NCBI RefSeq assembly: GCF_017744045.1 | Contig: NZ_JAGHRD010000006.1 | Strand: one strand, 5' to 3' | Length of the DNA: 64,000 bases | Source of the DNA: Pelagimonas sp017744045 | GTDB lineage: Bacteria; Pseudomonadota; Alphaproteobacteria; Rhodobacterales; Rhodobacteraceae | Made by a program: the position numbers and the translations under genes | In this document: one piece after another, positions 7,338 through 15,631 of the stretch | Layout of the letters: the number at the start of each line of letters is the position of its first letter | Numbering within the stretch: position 1 is the stretch's first letter | Notes under the pieces: model-generated | Told to the model about the DNA's origin: nothing | Database searches by the model: none | The model's input: only the letters and a program-made list of their open reading frames with translations

Positions 7338-8585
7338 ATGAATATTCTGCAGATTGCTTCCTTGCTGATCGTGCTCGCCGGCGTGTTTGGCACCATCAAT
7401 TACCTGTTTCTCAAACTACCCGCCGCGATTGGCATTCTGGTGGTGGCTTTGCTGGCCTCTATCGGAACCATGGGCTTTGACCTTGCCTTTCCAGGCTGGG
7501 GCATCTCAGAACAAATGCGCAGTGTGATCCTGGGCATCGACTTTTCCGATGCGCTGCTTGAGGGGATGTTGGGCCTGCTGCTTTTTGCTGGGGCCTTGCA
7601 TGTGAAACTGTCGGATTTGCGCGCGGTCTGGCCGACCGTGCTGCTGATGGCCACCATTGGTGTGGGCCTGTCGACTGCGATCATCGGCTTTGGCTTTAGC
7701 TGGATGACCGGCGCACCAATCCTGATTGCGCTGGTCTTTGGTGCCTTGATCACGCCCACCGATCCCGTCGCGGTTCTGGGCGTGCTGAAAGAAGCAAATA
7801 TGCGCAAATCTCTGGAAACGCAGATCGCCGGGGAAAGCCTGTTCAATGATGGCGTTGGCTATGTGGTGTTTCTGGTCCTCGTTGGTCTGGCATTTCCGTC
7901 TGACGCCCATCACGAGGCCGGGGCCAGCGCCGCGCTGATCCTGTTTGTGCAAGAAGCCTTCGGCGGCGCGCTGCTGGGTCTGGTTCTGGGTTGGCTCGTC
8001 TTCCGCGTCATGCGTCTGATTGACGACTATTCGCTAGAGGTGCTGCTGACCCTTGGTCTTGCCTTTGGTGGCTATACTTTGGCGCTTTGGCTGCATGTCT
8101 CTGCCCCCATCGCCGCCGTGGTCGCGGGCCTGTTGATCGGTGATATTGGCGCGAAGCATGGTATGTCTGCCGAGACACGCGAGTATGTCGACAAGTTCTG
8201 GATCCTAATCGACGAGATCCTCAATGCCGTGCTCTTCCTGTTGATCGGGTTCGAAGTCTTTGCCGTGCAGCTGGAACAAAGCTTCTTGATGACCGGCGTC
8301 ATGTCCATCGCTCTGGCTTTGGTCGGGCGTCTGGCCGCGGTGGCTGTGCCGGTTCTGATGCTGAAACCTTTCCGTACCTTTGGCCCTGGCGTCATCCAAA
8401 TCATGACCTGGGGTGGCCTCAAAGGCGGGATTTCCGTCGCCCTGGCCCTGTCCCTGCCTGACAGCGAATGGAAGCCGCTGATCCTGACCACCACCTATGT
8501 GATCGTTGTCTTCTCGATCATCATTCAGGGTCTGACTGTGGCGAAACTTGCCAACAAGGTCGGGCGTGAGCCGGATTTGGTGTAA
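7338..8585 (+). CDS. CPA1-family Na+/H+ antiporter
   Basis: This 415-residue, very hydrophobic protein has about 12 membrane segments. It carries the CPA1/NHE signature around residues 125-172: ALITPTDPVAVLGVLKE and then ESLFNDGVGYVVFLVLV. The N-D within FNDG is the expected ion-binding pair. It should exchange Na+ or K+ for protons across the inner membrane, which matters for a marine cell. It lacks the long cytoplasmic tail of some NhaP proteins. The gene follows the DM13 gene on the same strand with a 99-bp gap. Confidence 0.9.
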   Translation: MNILQIASLLIVLAGVFGTINYLFLKLPAAIGILVVALLASIGTMGFDLAFPGWGISEQMRSVILGIDFSDALLEGMLGLLLFAGALHVKLSDLRAVWPTVLLMATIGVGLSTAIIGFGFSWMTGAPILIALVFGALITPTDPVAVLGVLKEANMRKSLETQIAGESLFNDGVGYVVFLVLVGLAFPSDAHHEAGASAALILFVQEAFGGALLGLVLGWLVFRVMRLIDDYSLEVLLTLGLAFGGYTLALWLHVSAPIAAVVAGLLIGDIGAKHGMSAETREYVDKFWILIDEILNAVLFLLIGFEVFAVQLEQSFLMTGVMSIALALVGRLAAVAVPVLMLKPFRTFGPGVIQIMTWGGLKGGISVALALSLPDSEWKPLILTTTYVIVVFSIIIQGLTVAKLANKVGREPDLV

Positions 8586-8607
8586 ACTTCGGCAGGCTGG
8601 CAGGCTC

Positions 8608-8636
8608 CTGACAGGATCTGTCAGCCCGCTCTTTTA
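8608..8636 (+). terminator. Probable weak terminator after the antiporter
   Basis: A perfect 7-bp stem (CTGACAG with CTGTCAG, loop GAT) is followed by CCCGCTCTTTTAAG. The short T-run is not immediate, so termination may be weak. Confidence 0.4.
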
Positions 8637-8675
8637 AGCAGCGGTCCTGAGTTTCATTGAACACAAGGACATCCC

Positions 8676-9296
8676 ATGCTGACCCTTTTTCACGCGCCCA
8701 TGTCGCGCTCGACCCGGATTGTCACCCTGCTCGAAGAGCTTGGCGCGCGCGAGGCCGTACAGGTCAAAACCGTCTCGGTGCAGCGCCGCGATGGCGGCGG
8801 CGGGCCAGACCCAGAGAACCCGCATCCGGAAAAGAAAGTGCCGGTCCTGGAACATGACGGCACCATCATCACCGAAAGCATCGCAATCGCCATTCATCTT
8901 TGCACCCTGTTTCCCGATGCGGAGCTGATGCCAGCTGCGGGCACGCCTGAACACGGCAAAGCTCTGCAATGGCTGGCCTGGAATGCCGGTGTGGTTGAGC
9001 CAGTCCTGATTGCCAAATTGACGGACGACGACAACCCGGCCTTCCAGTCCGCCTTTCGCGGCTGGGACGAGGTCATGCTGCGGCTGAAAACCGCGCTGGA
9101 CACATCACCATGGCTGCTGGGGTCCAAGTTCAGTGTCGCCGACCTTATCGTGCATTCCTCTTTTTCCTGGATGCCAGACCTCTTGCCCGATCACGCCGTG
9201 ATCCAAGACTGGAACAGCCGCATGATGGCGCGCCCGGCAGTGCAAAAGACCTTTGCCGAGGATCAAGAGGCCATGGCCGTGCTCGCGGGTGCATAA
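8676..9296 (+). CDS. Glutathione S-transferase family protein
   Basis: This 206-residue protein has the GST two-domain layout. The N-terminal thioredoxin-like domain starts MLTLFHAPMSRSTRIVTLLEEL, with Ser in the catalytic region, and includes KVPVLEHDGTIITESIAIAIHL, where the VPVL cis-proline and E-S contact glutathione. The helical C-terminal domain ends with SVADLIVHSSF, the usual N-capping motif. It conjugates or reduces substrates with glutathione in the cytoplasm; the substrate is unknown. A ribosome site (ACAAGGACATCCC) supports the start. A strong terminator follows directly. Confidence 0.88.
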   Translation: MLTLFHAPMSRSTRIVTLLEELGAREAVQVKTVSVQRRDGGGGPDPENPHPEKKVPVLEHDGTIITESIAIAIHLCTLFPDAELMPAAGTPEHGKALQWLAWNAGVVEPVLIAKLTDDDNPAFQSAFRGWDEVMLRLKTALDTSPWLLGSKFSVADLIVHSSFSWMPDLLPDHAVIQDWNSRMMARPAVQKTFAEDQEAMAVLAGA

Positions 9297-9315
9297 GCCT
9301 GGACCCTATGACCAA

Positions 9316-9342
9316 AAAACCGGCTCCAAGGGCCGGTTTTTC
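9316..9342 (+). terminator. Terminator after the GST gene
   Basis: The stem AAAACCGGC with GCCGGTTTT has a 6-7-nt loop, and the T-run continues into TTTCT. It lies 20 bp after the GST stop codon. Confidence 0.75.
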
Positions 9343-9412
9343 TGACTTGTTTTCAAAACCGATTGCCGTTTCACTTCTCGGGAAAATTCACTTTCCAACA
9401 AAAGGAACCGCC

Positions 9413-10324
9413 ATGCGTCCCTTTTTCATTGTTTCTGCCTTTCTTGCCCTTTTCCCTGCATCTGCCGCTTTGCCCCAAGGCGGCAGCCCGGATCTGAACA
9501 CCGCCCCAAGCTCCGTGCGCGCCATTGCCGAGAATTTCGCCGCCGGGCGCGGGGCCGACCTTTCGCGTCATTACGCGATGTTTGTCAAAGTCATCGAAAA
9601 TCCGGGCCCCCAAAAGGACATCAATGCACGGCGCATCACATCGGTTGAGCGCAGCCCCGTTGACACCAAATACGACTATCTCAAAACGCATCTGCAAACC
9701 CTGCCGCGTGATGGCGGCAATTCTCGCCTCTACGAAGCCCTTGGCGGGCGCAGGAATTCCCGCGATGTTGCGCTATTCGGCACGCCCGATGCCGGTTGGG
9801 TCGCTGTTCAGGGCTGGCAGGATAGCGGTCAAATCACCATGAGCATCCTGCATCTGACCCCGGGCCTGACGCAGGCCAAGATGGCGAGCCTGAACTTCCC
9901 TTTGGGCGACAAGGGGTTTTCGGCGGGCGAAGATGTGTCGTCTCACGTACCAAACGACATTTCGGTCGCCTTTGCCTCGGACGGCGATCTGCTTTTGTCC
10001 TTTGACACGCTCAATCGCTGTTCGGGGGATCGGCGCATGGGGGTCGTGATGCGGCTGGCCGCCAGTTTTGACCGCTTGGAATGGGTCTCGCCCCTGCGGG
10101 TGGCAGGCGGGCGGCATTTTGCCTTTAGCGACAAGAGCCTTTTCGCCATTGATGGCGGGTCTTGCGAAAAGGATTACCTCTACGAGCTGGACCTGAACAG
10201 CGGCAAGGTCAAAACCCGCCAGGTCATGCCCAGCGCCCAGGATGCCGGAGATTTCACCGCGCTAAACGGCAATGATCTGTACCTGGTGCTGTATAACCGC
10301 TTCATTCATTACAAACTGCGATGA
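9413..10324 (+). CDS. Exported hypothetical protein
   Basis: I do not recognise this 303-residue protein. The ATG at 9413, preceded by AAAGGAACCGCC, gives a clear signal peptide (MRPFFIVSAFLALFPASAAL). The mature part has alternating short hydrophobic strands and repeated Gly/Asp turns, as in a beta-rich fold such as a propeller; the C-terminal half has AFSDKSLFAIDGG and LYELDLNSGKVKTRQV blades. There are two cysteines, one in LNRCSGDRR and one in GGSCEKDY, that could form a disulfide. Its own promoter is likely, since a strong terminator precedes it. Confidence 0.6.
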   Translation: MRPFFIVSAFLALFPASAALPQGGSPDLNTAPSSVRAIAENFAAGRGADLSRHYAMFVKVIENPGPQKDINARRITSVERSPVDTKYDYLKTHLQTLPRDGGNSRLYEALGGRRNSRDVALFGTPDAGWVAVQGWQDSGQITMSILHLTPGLTQAKMASLNFPLGDKGFSAGEDVSSHVPNDISVAFASDGDLLLSFDTLNRCSGDRRMGVVMRLAASFDRLEWVSPLRVAGGRHFAFSDKSLFAIDGGSCEKDYLYELDLNSGKVKTRQVMPSAQDAGDFTALNGNDLYLVLYNRFIHYKLR

Positions 10325-10348
10325 CAACCACACCTTGCCAGCACAAAA

Positions 10349-10380
10349 AGAAAAACGCCTGCTTGTCTCCAAGCAGGCGC
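10349..10380 (-). terminator. rpsO terminator
   Basis: On the minus strand the stem CGCCTGCTTG with CAAGCAGGCG and loop GAGA is followed by TTTTTCTTTTT. It starts 27 bp after the rpsO stop codon. Confidence 0.9.
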
Positions 10381-10406
10381 TTCTATTCCAACGGTAAAAA
10401 CCGAAC

Positions 10407-10676
10407 TTAGCGGCGGATACCCAGGCGCTTGATGAGGTCCTGATAACGGGCTTCATCTTTGGCTTTGGTGTAGTCCAGCAGCTTACGACGCTGAGCAACC
10501 AGCTTCAGAAGACCACGACGGGAGTGGTTGTCCTTCTTGTGGGTTTTGAAGTGCTCGGTCAGGGTCGAGATGCGCGAGGTCAGAATGGCAACCTGTACTT
10601 CGGGCGAACCGGTGTCGCCTTCTTTGGTTGCGAATTCCTTCATCAGGCGTGCTTTTTCTTCAGCAGTGATCGACAT
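10407..10676 (-). CDS. rpsO: 30S ribosomal protein S15
   Basis: S15 binds the 16S rRNA central domain early in 30S assembly. The 89-residue length is standard. The sequence has the family blocks GDTGSPEVQVAILTSRI, then THKKDNHSRRGLL, then the C-terminal RYQDLIKRLGIRR. AGAGGAGACCCCG provides a strong ribosome site. It is followed by its own strong terminator rather than by pnp, so the usual rpsO-pnp co-transcription does not apply here. Confidence 0.98.
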   Translation of the reverse strand: MSITAEEKARLMKEFATKEGDTGSPEVQVAILTSRISTLTEHFKTHKKDNHSRRGLLKLVAQRRKLLDYTKAKDEARYQDLIKRLGIRR

Positions 10677-10854
10677 CGGGGTCTCCTCTCGGATTAAGGG
10701 TTATGGCGCAAGCCGGGATGTCGTCCAGCAAGGCCCATGGAGTATCCACATAAAGTGGATGCGCGCACATACGCGATTCCTGTTTGAAAGGAAAGTGTTT
10801 CTTGAAGAGATTTGTGTGTTTCTGCGACCGGGCCTGCCGCGAAATGCGCCCGGG

Positions 10855-12006
10855 TTAGGCTGCCGCCAGCTCCGCAGCCACGCTTTCGCCAACCAGCACC
10901 ACGTTCTCCAGATCCGGTGCGTCTTCGGTCGGCAAGGTCGCCAAAACGGTGCCATCAACGACAATCTCGGTCGTGTCAGGATCATCAGCGGATTGGCGGA
11001 TCTCAAGCTCGGGGTCTTCTGATCCGGTACTGTCGTCAAAGACGATCACAATCTGATCTTCGGCCTGATCGTAATCCATCAATTGCGCAGCATCGATGGT
11101 GATCCAATCGCCCAGAACAAAGGTATCAGCCCCCTCGCCGCCCGACGCGATATCGCCGTTGCCAATACCGATGGTGTCATTGTCAAAACCACCATTCAGA
11201 TAATCATACCCGTCGATATCCACGCCATTTTCATCACGCACAACGCCGTTCAGGACGTCATCGCCATCCATACCGGCAATGTTATCTGCACCAAGACCAC
11301 CATTGAGCACATCATCGCCGCTGCCACCGATGACAATGTCATCTCCGCTGCCGCCATCCAAGGTGTCATTGCCAACGCTGCCATTCAGCGTGTCATTGCC
11401 GTCGCCGCCATCAATCTGGTCATCATCCATATAGCCGGTCAGGTCATCATCACCCATACCGCCATAAAGGAAATCGGCACCGTCCTGACCCAAGAGCGTA
11501 TCATTGCCCTCGCCGCCAATCAGTGTGTCATCGCCATCCTGACCGTCGAGCAGGTCCGCATCCGCGCCGCCATCGGCGTAATCATTCCCCGCACCACCCG
11601 ACAGAACATCGTCAAATTCCGTGCCAGTCAGGGAATCGTCGCCATCCGTGCCATAATCAACCTCGCCCAAACGGTCGATTATGGTGATAGGTTCGCCCGT
11701 TGCGGTCTCATAACCCCCGTCAGCGCCACCATCCTCAGACTCGGTGTCTGAACCCGCTTCACTGTCCGGGTTCTCAGCTGTGTCATCTGCGGTTTCCGAA
11801 CCACCCTCTGACGCATCATCAAAATCGCTTGGGAATATGCCGAGCTGGTCGAAAACGGAGGTGCTGGTGCCACCGCCTTCCTCTGCGCCGTCATCGACCT
11901 GCGCATCATCAAAGTCTTCTTCGACATCGTCATCGGAATTTGACGTGCTGACCACGACCACAGAGCCGAGCGCCATCATCCCCAATAAACCCGCCAGAAA
12001 AAGCAT
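10855..12006 (-). CDS. RTX (hemolysin-type) calcium-binding repeat protein
   Basis: This 383-residue, very acidic protein has three parts. First is an N-terminal hydrophobic segment (residues 1-21) that looks like a signal anchor. Next is a low-complexity Asp/Glu/Ser linker to about residue 110. Then come tandem GGxGxDxLx nonapeptides (about 115-300), for example GGAGNDYADGG and GGSGDDIVIGG, which bind Ca2+ in a parallel beta roll. The C-terminus resembles the end module of roseobacter RTX proteins. An N-terminal anchor is unusual because RTX proteins normally lack one and leave by type I secretion; no type I secretion genes are near. Role unknown, possibly cell surface. Confidence 0.8.
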   Translation of the reverse strand: MLFLAGLLGMMALGSVVVVSTSNSDDDVEEDFDDAQVDDGAEEGGGTSTSVFDQLGIFPSDFDDASEGGSETADDTAENPDSEAGSDTESEDGGADGGYETATGEPITIIDRLGEVDYGTDGDDSLTGTEFDDVLSGGAGNDYADGGADADLLDGQDGDDTLIGGEGNDTLLGQDGADFLYGGMGDDDLTGYMDDDQIDGGDGNDTLNGSVGNDTLDGGSGDDIVIGGSGDDVLNGGLGADNIAGMDGDDVLNGVVRDENGVDIDGYDYLNGGFDNDTIGIGNGDIASGGEGADTFVLGDWITIDAAQLMDYDQAEDQIVIVFDDSTGSEDPELEIRQSADDPDTTEIVVDGTVLATLPTEDAPDLENVVLVGESVAAELAAA

Positions 12007-12154
12007 CGTACCAAACCTCGCAATAAGCCAAGGGGACTATCCCAGAAACCCGCGATTCCTTCAATGAAATTTGAAACAAATGGTTAACGCAACCCTACAG
12101 GTTTCGCTTCAATTTCAAATACCTGCGATTGAGCGCATACCACTTACCCGCTGC

Positions 12155-12691
12155 CTACAGCCCGCCATAGCGATGTTTTTTCTCCCAAACCTCGGGCTGC
12201 GTGGCATAAGAGACATAGAGCGGGTGGCGGGGATGACCGTCTTTGGTTAACCCCAAATGGCGCACATCCCCCTCTAGCAATTGCGCCACGGTCTGCCCCT
12301 GCCCCAACAGGGCCCCATGTGTCCCCCATCCCGCAATTGTCATCTCAGCCGCGCCGGACCAACGCCGCAACAGATCGGCGTTTTCAGGGCCTTCCGGGTC
12401 CTTGGCCTTGCGCAAATCCTTTGGCAGCGTCGCCCGAAACGCAAACAGGTTGGCGATCCGCATCGCGCCAAACCCCAATTGCACCGCCCGACGCTGGCAA
12501 CGCTCAATCGTCGGGTCATTCCTTTCTTCGGTGGCTGTGGACGGGTTCAACATCACGTAAAGCAGTTCCGGCCCGCTGCCCCATATCCGCTGCAACCCAT
12601 AGCGATAGGTCTCGCACGCCGAATAAAGCGCGATGCTGTCTTGTGTTCCTTTGGTCGCCCGACGTTCAATCATGCGCGCAAGCTGGCTCAT
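12155..12691 (-). CDS. DUF1643-domain protein
   Basis: This 178-residue protein matches the DUF1643 family. It shows the typical LLYVMLNPSTATEERNDPTIERC near the N-terminus, then FGAMRIANLFAFRAT, then a GWGTHG block and a C-terminal HPLYVSY. The family is widespread, cytoplasmic and of unknown function; the conserved N-P-S-T and C-x-x-R residues suggest an active or nucleic-acid-binding site but I cannot say which. It is a single gene divergent from the dehydratase at 12772. Confidence 0.8.
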   Translation of the reverse strand: MSQLARMIERRATKGTQDSIALYSACETYRYGLQRIWGSGPELLYVMLNPSTATEERNDPTIERCQRRAVQLGFGAMRIANLFAFRATLPKDLRKAKDPEGPENADLLRRWSGAAEMTIAGWGTHGALLGQGQTVAQLLEGDVRHLGLTKDGHPRHPLYVSYATQPEVWEKKHRYGGL

Positions 12692-12771
12692 CCCTTTGCC
12701 CCGTGCAAGCCCTGTTGACAGTGCCCCTTAGCTGGGGCCCATTACGGGCAAAACCGGATCAGGACAGTTTT

Positions 12772-13743
12772 ATGAATTTCGACATGATTTCAGCCGCCTC
12801 GGACCGTCTCAAAGGCCATGTCCGGCGCACCCCGCTCTTATCTTCTCCGGCTTTGGACGAGATCGCAGGCAAACGCATCCTGATCAAAGCGGAATGCCTG
12901 CAACACACCGGCAGTTTCAAGTTTCGCGGCGGCTGGTCGGCGGTCTCGGCGCTTGATCCGGAAACACGCTCGCGTGGCGTCATCGCCTTTTCCTCGGGCA
13001 ACCATGCCCAGGGTATCGCCGCTGCGGCCCAGGCCTTTGGCGTGCCCGCTGTGATCGTCATGCCCGCCGACGCCCCAAGCTTGAAAATCGAAGGCACCAA
13101 GCGGCTCGGTGGCGAAGTCGTCCTATATGACCGCGCCGCACGCGAATGCCGCGAAACCATTGGCACACGGCTGGCAGAAGAGCGCGGGCTGACCCTGATC
13201 AAACCTTATGACGAACCACAGGTCATCGCAGGCCAAGGCACCTGCGGGCTGGAAATCGCCGAACAGGCCGCAGAGCTTGGGGTGACATCGGCAGATGTGC
13301 TTGTCTGTTGCGGCGGCGGCGGGCTGACCTCCGGCATAGCCCTGGCGCTGGAACAACTGGCCCCGGATATGTGCGTGCATCCCGCCGAGCCCGAAGGCTA
13401 TGACGATGTGGCGCGCTCGCTGCGTAGCGGCCAAAAAGAACGCAATACGACAGAGGCAGGCGGGCTATGCGACGCGATCCTGACACCAACGCCCGGCGAC
13501 ATCACATTCCCGATCATGTCCCGTCTGTGCGGCGCAGGTGTGGTCACCAGCGAAGACGAAGCTCTGCGCGCCATGGGGCTGGCCTTTCAACACCTCAAAG
13601 TGGTTGCGGAACCCGGGGGAGCCGTCGCCCTGGCCTGCGCTCTGTTTCACGCCGATGATCTGGAGCACGACACCGTCATCGCCACCATTTCAGGCGGCAA
13701 TGTCGACCCGGCGATCTTTGCGCGCGCGCTCAAAACGCTCTAA
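12772..13743 (+). CDS. PLP-dependent threonine/serine dehydratase-like enzyme
   Basis: The 323-residue protein is a fold-type II PLP enzyme. The Schiff-base lysine is Lys50 in HTGSFKFRG, the phosphate-binding loop is CCGGGGLTSG, and SGGNVD near the C-terminus supplies the pyridine-contacting serine. It lacks the C-terminal ACT regulatory domain of biosynthetic IlvA, so it is a catabolic threonine ammonia-lyase or a serine racemase/hydroxyaspartate dehydratase-like enzyme; sequence alone does not decide. The ATG at 12772 gives the family N-terminus. The open frame extends upstream only by chance. Confidence 0.85.
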   Translation: MNFDMISAASDRLKGHVRRTPLLSSPALDEIAGKRILIKAECLQHTGSFKFRGGWSAVSALDPETRSRGVIAFSSGNHAQGIAAAAQAFGVPAVIVMPADAPSLKIEGTKRLGGEVVLYDRAARECRETIGTRLAEERGLTLIKPYDEPQVIAGQGTCGLEIAEQAAELGVTSADVLVCCGGGGLTSGIALALEQLAPDMCVHPAEPEGYDDVARSLRSGQKERNTTEAGGLCDAILTPTPGDITFPIMSRLCGAGVVTSEDEALRAMGLAFQHLKVVAEPGGAVALACALFHADDLEHDTVIATISGGNVDPAIFARALKTL

Positions 13744-13821
13744 AAACACGCGCGCCTTAAGGGCATGCGCGAACGGGACGGTGGGCGGGGCGCCTTTGCA
13801 TCGCAAACAGCGCCGTCCCCG

Positions 13822-14016
13822 TCACGCCTCCAGCTTGCGGGCCTCATCCACCAACATCACCGGAATCCCATCGCGGATCGGAAAGGCCAGTTTGGCGGCG
13901 CGACTGACCAATTCCTGCTTGTCCGCGTCGTAGTCCAACCCCGCCTGAGTGACGGGGCAGATCAGTGCTTCCAGCATGCGGCGATCCATGACGGTTGTCG
14001 GATTACTCGGGCTCAT
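13822..14016 (-). CDS. Trm112-family small protein
   Basis: This 64-residue protein matches the bacterial Trm112/UPF0434 family, seen in MLEALICPVTQ, then LVSRAAKLAFPIRDGIPVML. Eukaryotic Trm112 activates methyltransferases; the bacterial role is poorly known. Typical zinc-binding members have C-P-x-C; here only one cysteine remains (CPVT), so it probably does not bind zinc. I chose the ATG at 14016 because it overlaps the stop codon of the upstream LON-domain gene in ATGA, a coupling signal; a longer frame starting at 14088 would duplicate coding sequence of that gene. Confidence 0.8.
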   Translation of the reverse strand: MSPSNPTTVMDRRMLEALICPVTQAGLDYDADKQELVSRAAKLAFPIRDGIPVMLVDEARKLEA

Positions 14017-14663
14017 TGAATCAAATCCTCTTCTCCGCCCCGCAGGGCATATTCTATCAGCGTCACCAGTGTTTCGCGCCGGGTGCACAGGGACGGAGCC
14101 TCTAACAAGGCCTGGCGATCTTCCGGTGTCAGATCCAACAGCATCGACAGGGAGTTGATCAGCAGCTCATCATCCGCATCGGTCAGCGTCGGCCAATCCA
14201 CCGACAATTCCTGTGCATCAAAATAGCGCTCTAGCAGCTTCATGAACCCGGGCCGATCAAACCCATCATCCGCTTCGGCCCCCGCGCGATCCCTGTCAAA
14301 CCCGTCCCAGGACACGCGACAGCGGCGATAGGGTTGAAACCCCTCCACCTCTTCAATCACACGAAACCGCGAAATCCCCGAAAGCGTGATCATATAACGC
14401 CCGTCCTCCGTCTCGGAAAACTGCGTCACCCTTCCCGCACAGCCAATGCAATGTAGACGCGGCTTTTCGCTATCCGGGGTCGGACAGGGCTGGATCATGC
14501 CGATCAACCGTGTGTCACTTTTCAGCGCATCATCCAGCATCGCCAGATAGCGCGGTTCAAAGATATGCAACGGCAGCCGTGCCCGGGGCAGCATCAAAGC
14601 GCCCGGAAGCGGAAAGACCGGAAGCAGCTCCGGCAGGTCAGAAAGCCAAGTCATGCCCGACAA
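14013..14663 (-). CDS. LON substrate-binding-domain protein
   Basis: This 216-residue protein contains only the Lon N-terminal (substrate-binding) domain. It begins LPVFPLPGALMLPRARLPLHIFEPRYLAM, the diagnostic start, followed by a GCAGRVTQFSETEDGRYMITLSG strand pair. There is no AAA+ or protease domain, so it is a stand-alone LON protein that may bind unfolded proteins. It sits between a thioredoxin/TPR chaperone-like gene upstream and a coupled Trm112-like gene downstream, all on the minus strand. The grouping fits a proteostasis role, but that is inference. Confidence 0.88.
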   Translation of the reverse strand: MSGMTWLSDLPELLPVFPLPGALMLPRARLPLHIFEPRYLAMLDDALKSDTRLIGMIQPCPTPDSEKPRLHCIGCAGRVTQFSETEDGRYMITLSGISRFRVIEEVEGFQPYRRCRVSWDGFDRDRAGAEADDGFDRPGFMKLLERYFDAQELSVDWPTLTDADDELLINSLSMLLDLTPEDRQALLEAPSLCTRRETLVTLIEYALRGGEEDLIQ

Positions 14664-14681
14664 ACTAGCGCGAGTCGCGGT

Positions 14682-15590
14682 TTAGGCAAAGATCATCGAA
14701 CTCAGCTTGCGCCGCCCGTTCAGGACAACCGGATCATTCGGCTTGAGCGCGTCAAAGATCGTGAACAGCTGCGCCTTGGCCGCGCCGTCATTCCACTCAC
14801 GATCACGGCGGAACAATTCCAGGAACTGCTCTACAGCCGCTTCGCCATCACCACTGGCATAGAGCGCCTGTGCCAGGTCAAAACGCGCCTGATGATTGTC
14901 CGGGTCCGCCTCAACCTGCGCCGTCAACTCGGCCACCGGGCCGGCATCCGCCGCCTGTTTGGCCAGTTCCAATTGCGCATGGGCCGCTTCCAGTTCCGGT
15001 GTGCCGGAAATTTCTGCCGGTGCCCCGTTCAGGATCGCTTCAGCCTGCTCCAGATCTTCCAGCGCCAGATGCGCTTGCACCATGCCCGCATAGGCGCGCG
15101 CATTGGCCGGATCTTCACCCAGGATCGCCGCATAGGTCTGGGCGGCATCCGTTGCCGCACCCGCCTCCAGCATCTCATCAGCCGCATCCAGCGCATCGTC
15201 CAACCCGCCAGAGGCATCGCCACCCGCCGCCTGAACAACACGCTCTACAAAGGCCTTGATTTCCGATTCCGGAACCGCGCCCTGAAAACCGTCTATCGGT
15301 TGGCCTTGCCAAAAGGCATAGACCGTCGGGATCGACTGGATCTGCAGCTGCCCCGCGATCATCTGCGCCTGATCCACGTTGACCTTGGCCATCTTGACCG
15401 CGCCCTTGGCCGCCGTCACCGCCGCCTCAAGCTGCGGCCCCAATGTCTTGCACGGCCCACACCAAGGGGCCCAGAAATCGACGATCACCGGGACCTGTTG
15501 CGAAGCCTCAACGACCTCAGCCATAAAGTCCTGCTCTGTGACGTCTTTGATCAGATCAGCCGCCGGCGCAGCCCCACCCAGTTCCAACAT
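14682..15590 (-). CDS. Thioredoxin-TPR co-chaperone (CnoX/YbbN-like)
   Basis: The 302-residue protein joins an N-terminal thioredoxin domain (about 12-115) to TPR-like helical repeats (about 120-300). The active site WAPWCGPCKT (Cys44, Cys47) is intact. E. coli CnoX has an SxxC-type site and acts mainly as a holdase; alphaproteobacterial homologues keep CGPC and are redox-active. The helical half shows Ala-rich TPR patterns such as ANARAYAGMVQAHLALEDLEQAEAIL. It likely protects proteins from oxidative unfolding and hands them to GroEL. It is first in a unit with the LON-domain and Trm112 genes. Confidence 0.88.
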   Translation of the reverse strand: MLELGGAAPAADLIKDVTEQDFMAEVVEASQQVPVIVDFWAPWCGPCKTLGPQLEAAVTAAKGAVKMAKVNVDQAQMIAGQLQIQSIPTVYAFWQGQPIDGFQGAVPESEIKAFVERVVQAAGGDASGGLDDALDAADEMLEAGAATDAAQTYAAILGEDPANARAYAGMVQAHLALEDLEQAEAILNGAPAEISGTPELEAAHAQLELAKQAADAGPVAELTAQVEADPDNHQARFDLAQALYASGDGEAAVEQFLELFRRDREWNDGAAKAQLFTIFDALKPNDPVVLNGRRKLSSMIFA

Positions 15591-15631
15591 GGCATCTCAT
15601 CCCTTGAATCCAACTTGGCCCCTATATGGCT

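Noticed and set aside
10744..10760. Small inverted repeat ATCCAC/GTGGAT upstream of rpsO as an S15 autoregulation site
   Set aside because: A 6-bp stem is too short to claim, and the known S15 leader structures cannot be recognised here.
11083..11660. CRISPR or minisatellite in the Asp/Gly-rich region
   Set aside because: Period and composition match RTX codons; the units are diverged and in frame.
11083..11751. Repetitive plus-strand frame rich in Ile-Ala repeats
   Set aside because: It is the complement of the RTX nonapeptide repeats, which explain the periodicity.
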